Of a stretch of DNA of 64,000 nucleotides, positions 35,350 through 43,132 are shown in pieces. Below the pieces are notes generated by a model, which was given only the letters and a program-made list of their open reading frames with translations, had not been told where the DNA came from and ran no database searches. Where the stretch lies: contig NZ_CANMKO010000003.1 in the NCBI RefSeq assembly GCF_947498515.1, forward strand, positions 248,001-312,000, written 5' to 3'. The position numbers and the translations under genes were made by a program. Source of the stretch: an uncultured Pelagimonas sp. Its GTDB lineage: Bacteria; Pseudomonadota; Alphaproteobacteria; Rhodobacterales; Rhodobacteraceae. The number at the start of each line of letters is the position of its first letter. Position 1 is the first letter of the stretch.

Positions 35350-37905
35350 GTGACCAGGTTCATCTTTTCGGTCTTCGGAGCGATCTTTTCGGTTTTGACA
35401 ATGGGCACCTTGATGGTCGCGCTGACCATTGGGGCTGTGTTTTGGATGTATGGCCGCGATTTGCCAAGCCACGAACATCTGGCGCAATACACGCCACCAA
35501 CCATCAGCCGAATCTATTCGACCGAGGGGCAGGTGATTGATGAATTTGCCCAAGAACGCCGTTTGTTCACCCCGGCCGAAGAAATTCCCGATCTGATCAA
35601 ACATGCGTTTGTGTCAGCAGAAGACAAAAACTTCTATAGCCATCAGGGGTATGACGTTCGCGGTATTGCCTCGGCGGCTGTTGAAGCGGTGCAATCGCGT
35701 GGCGGAAGCGTTCGTGGTGCCTCGACGATTACCCAGCAGGTGATGAAAAACTTCCTTTTGTCGGGTGACCGCAAAATGGAACGTAAGATCAAAGAGATCA
35801 TCCTTGCGACCCGCGTCGAAGAGGCGTTGAGCAAGGAAAAGATTCTTGAACTCTATCTGAACGAAATCTTTCTCGGCCAAAACGCCTATGGTGTGACGGC
35901 CGCTGCGCAGGTTTATTTCAACAAAACTCTGGTTGAACTAGCCCCGCATGAGGCGGCGTTTTTGGCGTCCTTGCCCAAAGCCCCATCAAGTTTCCACCCA
36001 GTGCGCCGCAAGGAGCGTGTAACTAACCGGCGGAACTTTGTGCTCAAAGAGATGTATGAAAACAACTACATCACCTATGAAACCTATCAATCCGAACGGC
36101 TTTTGCCACTGCTGTCGGTTCAAAACGGCGACTACGAACCTTATGGACGTTCGCTTCCGCCGCGTGACTATTTCACCGATGAAATTCGCCGCCAGCTAAG
36201 CCGCAACTTCGGTGAGGATCAATTCTTTTCCGGGGGCTATTCGGTCCGTGCCACGCTTGATCCCGAGATGCAGGTCGAAGCGGCGCAGTCGCTTCAACGC
36301 GCGCTGGAACAATATGATCGCGGCTTGGGGCGTTGGAACGGCACCGGCAAAAAGATCGAACCGGATCAATTGGGAAGTGAAGCCACTTGGCGCGAGGCGC
36401 TGAGCAATACGCGTGTTGCCCGTGATGTTGATCTTGACTCGGAATGGCTACCCGCCGTTGTGCTTGATGTGCGTGAGAACGAGTTGCAGGTCGGGATCGA
36501 GGGAATTGATCAAAATGACCCGCGCGGCAACACCATCCCGCGGAGCGACACCAGCTGGTTCAAGGGCAACCTGTTTGACAATTTCGAACGCGGTGACGTG
36601 ATCCATCTGCGTGAAATGCGCGACGATGGGAATGGTAACTTTATCCGCTGGACGTTGCGCCAAGTGCCCAAAGTGCAGGGTGGATTTATGGCGATGGACG
36701 TCAACACCGGCCGCGTAATTGCGATGCAGGGCGGCTTTAGCTACCAGAACTCGGTGTTTAACCGGGCCACTCAAGCCCAGCGTCAGCCGGGTTCAAGTTT
36801 CAAACCCTTTGTCTATGCGGCGGCATTGGATAGCGGCTATACCCCGGCAACGATCGTTGTGGACGCGCCAATTGAAATCGACACACCTTATGGTGTGTGG
36901 CGTCCCAAAAACGCCTCGAATAAATTCTATGGCCCAACGCCGTTGCGTACCGGGATCGAACAATCGAGAAACCTTATGACCATCCGATTGGCCCAAGAGG
37001 TCGGGATGGATGTTGTCGCGTCTTATGCGGAGAAATTCGGCATGTATGACAGCATGGGACGGGTTTTGGCCAACGCTTTGGGCGCCGATGAAACCACACT
37101 TTATCAGGTGGTTGCGGCCTATGCGATGTTCGCAAACGGTGGCGAGCGGGTTCAGCCAACTTTGATTGACCGGGTGCAGGATCGTTACGGCACCACGATT
37201 TTCAGCCATGACGCGGCTCTGGGGAACAAGCGGGTTTGTGTGGATTGTGATGATCCCAACCTTCGCTCTGGCCGCAGTCCACGCATTGTTAATGATCGCG
37301 AAAGGGTCATGGACCCGGTCACGGCCTATCAGCTTACTTCGATGATGCAGGGTGTGGTTGAGCGTGGCACAGCGCGTAAAACGGTCAAGGTTGGTGTGCC
37401 AACAGCTGGTAAAACCGGGACAACCAATGACGCCAAAGATGTTTGGTTCGTCGGGTTCACATCTAATATCGTTGCTGGTTGTTACATTGGGTATGACACG
37501 CCAAAACCAATGGGACGCGGGGCGTCAGGTGGTGGCATGTGTGGTCCGGTGTTCACTCGGTTTATGCGTAAAGCGACCAAAAAATACGGTGGCGGCGCGT
37601 TTCGTGCACCTGAAGAATGCGAATTCATCAAGATTGACCGCTTTTCGGGAGCCCGTTTGGGGGAAAGCGCCAGCGGGCCAAATGTTGTGTCTGAATGCTT
37701 CCGTGAATTCGACATCGATTCTGGTGCCATTGTCTTTGGTGGCCAAGGCATCACCGGCAGCTTTGCCGTGTCGGGAAGCTTTGATTTGATCCGCCCGAAT
37801 GACGCGGCTGGTAAAGCGCGTGAAGTTACCACATCCACCGGCAAAAAGGCCGTGGTTGGGCCCAAAGCGGGCTTTGGGACATTGTCCTCGGGTGGGTTGT
37901 TCTAA
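35350..37905 (+). CDS. mrcA: Penicillin-binding protein 1A (bifunctional class A PBP)
   Basis: Inner-membrane enzyme that polymerises and cross-links peptidoglycan. 851 residues: one N-terminal membrane anchor (FGAIFSVLTMGTLMVALTIGAVF cannot be longer than about 8-33), a GT51 glycosyltransferase domain with catalytic Glu in SAEDKNFYSHQG near residue 90 and GASTITQQVMKN, an OB-like insert, and a transpeptidase domain with SxxK in PGSSFKPF near 481, SRN in IEQSRNLMT and KTG in GKTGTTNDAKD near 688. The C terminus has a Gly/Ala-rich tail. The start is a GTG at 35350 with GGGGG six nt before it. It follows amiC, and its stop codon overlaps by 4 nt the stop of the convergent APH-like gene. Confidence 0.95.
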   Translation: MTRFIFSVFGAIFSVLTMGTLMVALTIGAVFWMYGRDLPSHEHLAQYTPPTISRIYSTEGQVIDEFAQERRLFTPAEEIPDLIKHAFVSAEDKNFYSHQGYDVRGIASAAVEAVQSRGGSVRGASTITQQVMKNFLLSGDRKMERKIKEIILATRVEEALSKEKILELYLNEIFLGQNAYGVTAAAQVYFNKTLVELAPHEAAFLASLPKAPSSFHPVRRKERVTNRRNFVLKEMYENNYITYETYQSERLLPLLSVQNGDYEPYGRSLPPRDYFTDEIRRQLSRNFGEDQFFSGGYSVRATLDPEMQVEAAQSLQRALEQYDRGLGRWNGTGKKIEPDQLGSEATWREALSNTRVARDVDLDSEWLPAVVLDVRENELQVGIEGIDQNDPRGNTIPRSDTSWFKGNLFDNFERGDVIHLREMRDDGNGNFIRWTLRQVPKVQGGFMAMDVNTGRVIAMQGGFSYQNSVFNRATQAQRQPGSSFKPFVYAAALDSGYTPATIVVDAPIEIDTPYGVWRPKNASNKFYGPTPLRTGIEQSRNLMTIRLAQEVGMDVVASYAEKFGMYDSMGRVLANALGADETTLYQVVAAYAMFANGGERVQPTLIDRVQDRYGTTIFSHDAALGNKRVCVDCDDPNLRSGRSPRIVNDRERVMDPVTAYQLTSMMQGVVERGTARKTVKVGVPTAGKTGTTNDAKDVWFVGFTSNIVAGCYIGYDTPKPMGRGASGGGMCGPVFTRFMRKATKKYGGGAFRAPEECEFIKIDRFSGARLGESASGPNVVSECFREFDIDSGAIVFGGQGITGSFAVSGSFDLIRPNDAAGKAREVTTSTGKKAVVGPKAGFGTLSSGGLF

Positions 37906-38750
37906 GCTTCGTCCACCAGTCGCAATAAAAGCTTCAAAAGGTCGGCCTCTCCAAGTGAAACTGGGTCGGCCTTTTGCGTTCCTTTGGCACGAAGCGCGAT
38001 GGACCAGGCGCATTTGGCTGTGGCCCACTGGGCAAGCCGTTTTTGGTCCACTTGCAAGGATTGGCTAAACCACCTGAGCCGCTCTTTTTGCAGACCCACA
38101 TTCCGCAGGTCACCGCCACAGCCTTTGGGATTCCTCATTGCATTGGCCAACTCATAGGCCGGTTCTGCGATGACGCCTTTTGCATCAATTGTCCTAAAAC
38201 CTTGATCTTCGTAGAAAACGTTGTCGTGATGCAAATCGCCATGCAGGGGGCGGACGTCTGTTTGTGTCCCTAGCAGGTGCCTCGCTAGATTTTGGGCCTT
38301 GCCCATATCGTGTTTGAAATCCTCGGGGCAATCCGGCGAAATGTGCAATTCAAACAAGAGTGCAAACCATTCCTCCAGAATTGGGAAATTGGGCATTGGC
38401 GGTAAGGGGAGACTGTGCAGGTCTCTTGCAAAGGCACCTAAATCTTTATTCGCCCGCCAATCGCCGTTGCGCAGACCATCGCCAAGGGTCTTGCCGGGAA
38501 GAAAATCCATGACCAAGGCATTTTTGATTTGGCCGTGAATGCACGGAACATGGGTCGAGCTAACGTTCCCCCAGGCGCGCATCAAAGCGACGCCATGTGT
38601 CTCGTTGCCCATACTTTGCCCATGGTAGAGTTTGAGAACCCAGTCTTGGCCCTGTGGACCGCGAACACGCCACAGCTCAGCGATGCCCGTACGGGTGAGT
38701 TCGCATGGATGCGTCAGCCCAAATGTCGTCAAAGCCGCTTGTAGATTCAT
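37902..38750 (-). CDS. Aminoglycoside/hydroxyurea kinase-like protein (APH(6) type)
   Basis: A 282-residue kinase of the APH_6_hur family (streptomycin 6-phosphotransferase or hydroxyurea kinase relatives) with a protein-kinase-like fold. Visible: WVLKLYHG (ATP lysine) near residue 36, the catalytic loop RPLHGDLHHDNVFY near 175 and TIDAKGVIAEPAYELANAM (metal Asp). It could confer resistance, but chromosomal members in environmental bacteria may act on other small molecules. The ATG at 38750 is chosen because the conserved N terminus (MNLQAALTTFGL) starts there; the open frame runs 79 codons further, overlapping the prfB promoter. The 3' end overlaps the PBP1A stop by 4 nt. Confidence 0.8.
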   Translation of the reverse strand: MNLQAALTTFGLTHPCELTRTGIAELWRVRGPQGQDWVLKLYHGQSMGNETHGVALMRAWGNVSSTHVPCIHGQIKNALVMDFLPGKTLGDGLRNGDWRANKDLGAFARDLHSLPLPPMPNFPILEEWFALLFELHISPDCPEDFKHDMGKAQNLARHLLGTQTDVRPLHGDLHHDNVFYEDQGFRTIDAKGVIAEPAYELANAMRNPKGCGGDLRNVGLQKERLRWFSQSLQVDQKRLAQWATAKCAWSIALRAKGTQKADPVSLGEADLLKLLLRLVDEA

Positions 38751-38831
38751 TTCACCGCGTACCGCTGCTTGCTCACCTTCGCGGCCCTTGTTATCACGCA
38801 TCACCTGAATAAGTGAAACTGGACCAGACCC

Positions 38832-39959
38832 ATGCGCGCAGAAGCACAGAACAATGTCGATAAGATCGAGAAATCGCTCGAATTGCTGCGCCAGCGGTTG
38901 GATTGGGATACGGCGCCACATCGGCTTGAAGAGTTCAATGCTCGTGTCGAAGACCCCAACTTGTGGGATGATCCAGAAGCGGCACAAAAGCTGATGCGCG
39001 ATCGCCAGATGCTTGTTGATGCGATGGAGACCTATACCTCGATTAAGCAGGAAATGGCCGACAACGTCGAGATGATCGAGCTTGGTGAAATGGAAGACGA
39101 CGCCGAAGTCGTTGCTGATGCAGAAGGCGCGCTTGCCGTTCTGACTGAAAAGGCCGCCAAGAAAGAGCTTGAGGCCTTGTTGGACGGTGAGGCAGATGCC
39201 AACGATACGTTCTTGGAAATCAACTCAGGGGCCGGTGGTACCGAAAGCTGTGATTGGGCCAGCATGTTGGCACGGATGTATGTCCGTTGGGCAGAAGCGC
39301 ATGGCTATGACGTTGAACTGCAGTCTGAAAGCGCCGGTGAAGAGGCGGGGATCAAATCCGCCGCTTACAAGATTTCCGGTCACAATGCCTATGGTTGGTT
39401 AAAGTCCGAAAGCGGTGTGCACCGCCTAGTGCGAATTTCACCGTTTGATAGCGCAGCCAAGCGGCATACGTCTTTTACATCGGTCAAAGTTTATCCGGTA
39501 GTGGATGATAATATCGAGATTGAGGTCAACCCAGCCGATATTCGCATCGATACCTATCGGTCATCAGGGGCGGGTGGTCAGCACGTGAACACCACCGATT
39601 CCGCGGTACGGATTACCCACCATCCAACCGGGATTGTTGTGACGTCTTCTGAGAAATCGCAGCACCAAAACCGTGACATCGCCATGAAGGCGTTGAAATC
39701 GCGATTGTACCAGATGGAATTGGACAAGCGGTCTGCGCTTGTGAACGAAGTGCATGAAAATGCCGGGGACGCCGGTTGGGGCAACCAAATCCGGTCGTAT
39801 GTGCTGCAGCCCTATCAAATGGTCAAAGACCTGCGAACCAACTACGAGACGTCCGACACCAAAGGTGTTTTGGATGGGGATCTCGACGGGTTGATGGCCG
39901 CGACCTTGGCGCTTCAGGTGTCCGGCAAAAGCCGCGCTGATGCGCAGGGCGACGTCTAA
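38832..39959 (+). CDS. prfB: Peptide chain release factor 2
   Basis: Release factor reading UAA and UGA. The 375-residue protein has the codon-recognition motif SPF in [16 protein letters not shown] and the peptidyl-hydrolysis motif GGQ in [16 protein letters not shown]. The N-terminal coiled coil is encoded in one continuous frame, so the in-frame UGA and +1 frameshift that control prfB in E. coli and many other bacteria are absent here. The first codon is ATG at 38832; the ribosome site is weak (GGACC). The gene is divergent from the APH-like gene, 81 nt apart, and is followed by a 194-nt gap holding a perfect palindrome. Confidence 0.96.
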   Translation: MRAEAQNNVDKIEKSLELLRQRLDWDTAPHRLEEFNARVEDPNLWDDPEAAQKLMRDRQMLVDAMETYTSIKQEMADNVEMIELGEMEDDAEVVADAEGALAVLTEKAAKKELEALLDGEADANDTFLEINSGAGGTESCDWASMLARMYVRWAEAHGYDVELQSESAGEEAGIKSAAYKISGHNAYGWLKSESGVHRLVRISPFDSAAKRHTSFTSVKVYPVVDDNIEIEVNPADIRIDTYRSSGAGGQHVNTTDSAVRITHHPTGIVVTSSEKSQHQNRDIAMKALKSRLYQMELDKRSALVNEVHENAGDAGWGNQIRSYVLQPYQMVKDLRTNYETSDTKGVLDGDLDGLMAATLALQVSGKSRADAQGDV

Positions 39960-40002
39960 CCGATCCTTTCGGACCTTTTTCAGACTGTTAGGCTTGGTGC
40001 TG

Positions 40003-40024
40003 CAAATTCCGTGCACGGAATTTG
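40003..40024. promoter_or_regulatory. Perfect 22-bp palindrome between prfB and DUF2189 gene
   Basis: CAAATTCCGTG is followed at once by its exact complement, with no spacer. It lies 130 bp before the DUF2189 gene start and 44 bp after prfB. No T run follows, and the zero-length loop argues against a terminator, so an operator for a dimeric regulator is more likely. Confidence 0.45.
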
Positions 40025-40153
40025 GGCGTCACGTTTCGGCCGTGGCGTCTCTATTGTCGCATGCGACGCTTGTCGGCTGTGTATTTCTTGCACGACTTGA
40101 ACATATCAGCTTTAGTGAATGAAATTTAGGACTTGTCTCAGGGAGGAGGGGAC

Positions 40154-40942
40154 ATGCCCGATACACCAAAACCCGGCGTTCCAACGCTGGCGGATGTTAC
40201 GTTTGACCATTTAAAAACCGCCTTGGCACGGGGGTGGTCAGATTTGACCAAGGCCCCATTGTTCGCGATCGTTTTCGCCGGGACATATGTGTTGTGTGGC
40301 TGGTTTATGGGCTGGATCACATGGCGGACTGGTCAAAGCTATTGGTTGGTTTTCGCGGCCATTGGCTTTCCTTTGATCGCCCCGTTTTTTGCCGTTGGTC
40401 TTTATGATGTCAGCCGACGGATTGAACAGGGGAGACCGCTGGACTGGTCTGAAATCCTGTCGGTAATCTTGCGGCAATCAAAACGTCAGCTTCCGTCGAT
40501 TTGTGCAATTATCATCGTGGTGTTCTTGTTCTGGTTCTTTGTGGCCCATATGATTTTTGCCCTGTTTATGGGATTGGCTACGATGACCAATGTCTCCAGC
40601 TCTTACGACATTTATTTGTCGACGGACGGCATCACCATGTTGACGGTTGGCACCTTGGTTGGCTCTGTTTTTGCATCCGTTTTGTATATGATCACGGTGC
40701 TTGCCCTTCCGATGTTGTTGGATCGCGAAATTGATTTTGTCACCGCCATGATCACGTCTTTTCAATATGTTCAGGCCCACCCCGTTGTCATGTTTGCCTG
40801 GGCCGGGTTTATAGCCGTGTTTACGTTTCTGTCGATGTTGCCGGGTTTTTTTGGATTGTTCTTGTCATTGCCGTTGTTGGGACATGCCACATGGCATCTC
40901 TATGACATGTTGGCCTATGGCACTGATGGCGATCCCGCTTAA
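40154..40942 (+). CDS. DUF2189 integral membrane protein
   Basis: A 262-residue membrane protein of the DUF2189 family with about six hydrophobic segments (LFAIVFAGTYVLCGWFMGW, YWLVFAAIGFPLIAPFFAVGLY, SICAIIIVVFLFWFFVAHMIFALFM and three more). The N terminus (FDHLKTALARGWSDLTKAP) and the loop YDVSRRIEQGRPLDWSEIL are family marks. In other bacteria these genes lie near cytochrome c or oxidase genes, but no function is established. The ATG at 40154 has GGAGGAGG five nt before it, one of the strongest ribosome sites in the window. It ends in a perfect 14-bp terminator hairpin. Confidence 0.85.
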   Translation: MPDTPKPGVPTLADVTFDHLKTALARGWSDLTKAPLFAIVFAGTYVLCGWFMGWITWRTGQSYWLVFAAIGFPLIAPFFAVGLYDVSRRIEQGRPLDWSEILSVILRQSKRQLPSICAIIIVVFLFWFFVAHMIFALFMGLATMTNVSSSYDIYLSTDGITMLTVGTLVGSVFASVLYMITVLALPMLLDREIDFVTAMITSFQYVQAHPVVMFAWAGFIAVFTFLSMLPGFFGLFLSLPLLGHATWHLYDMLAYGTDGDPA

Positions 40943-40957
40943 AACGGCGATTGCAAA

Positions 40958-40991
40958 AGAAAAGGGTTGGCAAAAACGCCAACCCTTTTCT
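40958..40991. terminator. Bidirectional terminator, DUF2189 / HTH regulator
   Basis: A perfect 14-bp stem (40958-40971 with 40978-40991) with loop AAAAAC lies between convergent genes. The stem itself is A-rich on one side and T-rich on the other (AGAAAAGGG and CCCTTTTCT), giving a T stretch in both reading directions. Confidence 0.85.
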
Positions 40992-41019
40992 GTGCGAGTG
41001 TGACCTGCAACTGGTGGCT

Positions 41020-41841
41020 TTAGGTAAAGCTTTGACCAACTTTGAGCAGGTTCTTGTGGTAGGGCACGAGGCCCTCTTGGTCGCAGAACCCAGAGACACG
41101 CGCCGCAGATAATACTTTGGCAGTATTTGTTCCCAGATGTTCATAGACCAGACGTTCAACGCGGCGGCCTGCCACGTTCTCCCGTACGGTGCGGGTCACA
41201 TAGCCGACCCAAAAGTTGTTCTCGAACGATGGAATGCGCGCGAGGTAGTTAAAAGACGTTGTGGCCGAGCCTTTGCGGCTGACAAGGGCGGCGACACCGT
41301 CTTCCTGAGGAAGGATAGCGCCCCGGAATTCACGCGTGCCGGGATCAGTGGGCAAGCCTTGTTGGCTCATGGCGTCCTTGGCTTCGAAGCCTTTTAGGAA
41401 TGTGTTATTGCCGCGACGAAAAACGTAAATCAGCCCCTGCACATACATTTGGTCTTCCATGAAACTGCGGCGTGCGAACCTGTAAAACCCACTTGGAAAT
41501 TCGGTTTCCTTGAGCTTGCGTGAGGCCCCCGTCACATATTCGGCAATGGCTGGATCCGTGAGTAAACCCGCAGACGTATTTTCAATCTGTTCAACAGGCT
41601 CCAGTAGAATGCGCGCGTCGACCTGAAAGTAGGAACAAATCCGATGCAAAACATCCGGACGGGGAAAGCTTTCGCCAGCCAGATAGCGATTGTATTGTGT
41701 CCGGTTGATGCCCAAATCGCGACACAAGGCGGAGATTGACACCGCTTGATTGGACAGCTGACGCAGGTTGGCACCAAGCATGCTACGCAGCTCCGCCGGG
41801 CTGGGTCGTTTCGAGAGGCTTCTGGTTTGATCGGAGGGCAT
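41020..41841 (-). CDS. HTH transcriptional regulator with C-terminal sensory-type region
   Basis: A 273-residue regulator. The N-terminal 25-80 region has a Cro/XRE-like helix-turn-helix (ISALCRDLGINRTQYNRYLAGESFPRPDVLHRICSYF cannot be longer than this domain), with family-typical 'RTQYNRYL'. The remaining 190 residues lack any named motif I recognise and include RFARRSFMEDQMYVQGLIYVFRRG; they may bind a ligand. The ATG at 41841 is preceded closely by AGAAGG; the frame is open 26 codons upstream. Similar proteins occur in Rhodobacteraceae without known targets. It is divergent from the small gene at 42066, and the 224-nt gap could hold its operator. Confidence 0.78.
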   Translation of the reverse strand: MPSDQTRSLSKRPSPAELRSMLGANLRQLSNQAVSISALCRDLGINRTQYNRYLAGESFPRPDVLHRICSYFQVDARILLEPVEQIENTSAGLLTDPAIAEYVTGASRKLKETEFPSGFYRFARRSFMEDQMYVQGLIYVFRRGNNTFLKGFEAKDAMSQQGLPTDPGTREFRGAILPQEDGVAALVSRKGSATTSFNYLARIPSFENNFWVGYVTRTVRENVAGRRVERLVYEHLGTNTAKVLSAARVSGFCDQEGLVPYHKNLLKVGQSFT

Positions 41842-42065
41842 GCGCCTTCTCTTTCTGATTGTTTGAACTGCCGAACGTGTACTTAAGCGGGAAATCTGTC
41901 CCAAACTGCTACATGTCATGGTGCTATTCGGCGTCAGTCGTGATGCTTGTTGGCACCAAGGGTGCAGATTTACGTCACAAAAATCAAGGACCCGACGCGG
42001 GAAAAATCATATTCGATGTAAAAAGTTTCGTTCACTTTAAGGGGGAAATAACCAAAGAGTGCGTC

Positions 42066-42374
42066 ATGGAAGAACGGATGTATGGGGTTGTCCTCTGGGC
42101 AGATGAGATGGATAGCAAAGCTGTCATCTGGTGTGAGGATCACGGTAACCTTGCCTATTATGCGGCAGCTGAGCCTTGCATGCATCGTGGGATGGCTCTG
42201 GATGCCGGCGACTTGATCCAATTTGATCTCAAAGAAGAGCGGGATTGCCGGCTGGCGCGCAATTTGCAGCACGTGAATTCGGGCTACGCACCCGATATCG
42301 CTATGAACCTGCAAACGAAACAATCTGGCGGGGCAAACAATGTGGTTCAATTTCCCACTGCACGCGCCTGTTGA
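42066..42374 (+). CDS. Conserved hypothetical protein
   Basis: A 102-residue soluble protein with no signal peptide. The first part is beta-rich (MYGVVLWADEMDSKAVIWCEDHGNLAYY cannot be longer; two Cys and two His visible) and the middle GDLIQFDLKEERDCRLARN resembles the OB-like small proteins of cold-shock type, though without RNP motifs. I recall similar unnamed proteins in roseobacters, and no function. AAAGAG lies about 7 nt before the ATG at 42066; the frame is open further upstream but composition falls there. It ends in a perfect terminator and is divergent from the HTH regulator, which may control it. Confidence 0.7.
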   Translation: MEERMYGVVLWADEMDSKAVIWCEDHGNLAYYAAAEPCMHRGMALDAGDLIQFDLKEERDCRLARNLQHVNSGYAPDIAMNLQTKQSGGANNVVQFPTARAC

Positions 42375-42392
42375 TTAAAACCCGAAACAAGG

Positions 42393-42419
42393 AAAAGGCA
42401 CCCGAAAGGGGTGCCTTTT
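42393..42419 (+). terminator. Terminator after the 102-residue gene
   Basis: An 11-bp stem (AAAAGGCACCC with GGGTGCCTTTT, 42393-42403 and 42409-42419) with loop GAAAG. It serves the plus-strand gene and lies before the convergent ilvH gene. Confidence 0.85.
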
Positions 42420-42460
42420 AAGCTCTGGTTTTATTCGTCTAGTGCAAAGCGACGATTGTA

Positions 42461-43021
42461 TCAGGTGCCACGCGCCAATGCCGCAACACCCGTTCTGGCG
42501 ACTTCTTCCAAACCCAGTGGGCGCATTAGATCCGCAAACGCGTCAATCTTGTCTGGCGTACCCGTGATCTGAAACACAAAGCTTTCCAAGGTTGAGTCAA
42601 CGACATGGGCGCGGAAAATATCGGCCAGTCTAAGTGCCTCAACGCGCTTCTCTCCGGACCCATTCACCTTGAGCAATGCCAGCTCGCGTTCGACAGAGCG
42701 ACCTTCGACCGTTAAATCGTGGACTTCGTGGACCTCTACGATTCGACCCAACTGGGCTTTTATCTGTTCGATAACTTGTGGTGTGCCGGTTGTGACGACA
42801 GTGATGCGTGACAGGTGGCCTTCGTGGTCAATTTCAGCGACCGTCAAGCTTTCGATGTTGTACCCGCGACCGGAAAACAACCCAATGACACGCGCCAAAA
42901 CGCCAGGTTCGTTTTCGACCAAAACCGCCAACGTATGGGTTTCTTGAATATCCGAAAATGTGGGGCGAAGATTATAGGCCGAGTGCTTGCTCGACCCCTT
43001 CTTGATCTTTAGCGGCGACAT
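42461..43021 (-). CDS. ilvH: Acetolactate synthase small (regulatory) subunit IlvH
   Basis: Regulatory subunit of acetohydroxyacid synthase, binding valine for feedback control of branched-chain amino acid synthesis. 186 residues: an N-terminal ACT domain (HTLAVLVENEPGVLARVIGLFSGRGYNIESLTV, shown here in parts as HTLAVLVENEPGV and GRGYNIESLTV) and the C-terminal domain (VERELALLKVN, FVFQITGTPDKIDAF). It has the usual length for IlvH plus an N-terminal basic extension of about 25 residues. AAAAGG precedes the ATG by 6 nt. ilvI lies 2.3 kb upstream, and a hybrid kinase gene on the opposite strand separates the two, so ilvH must have its own promoter. Confidence 0.95.
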   Translation of the reverse strand: MSPLKIKKGSSKHSAYNLRPTFSDIQETHTLAVLVENEPGVLARVIGLFSGRGYNIESLTVAEIDHEGHLSRITVVTTGTPQVIEQIKAQLGRIVEVHEVHDLTVEGRSVERELALLKVNGSGEKRVEALRLADIFRAHVVDSTLESFVFQITGTPDKIDAFADLMRPLGLEEVARTGVAALARGT

Positions 43022-43132
43022 GTCGGGCCTTTTCGTAAAGTTGCTTGGAAAGTGCTTGCGTACTTAAACAATACTTCACGCCAATGCGCCAGTGTCAAAG
43101 GCAGTTGGATCAGGTTCAAAATAGGCTTTGTA

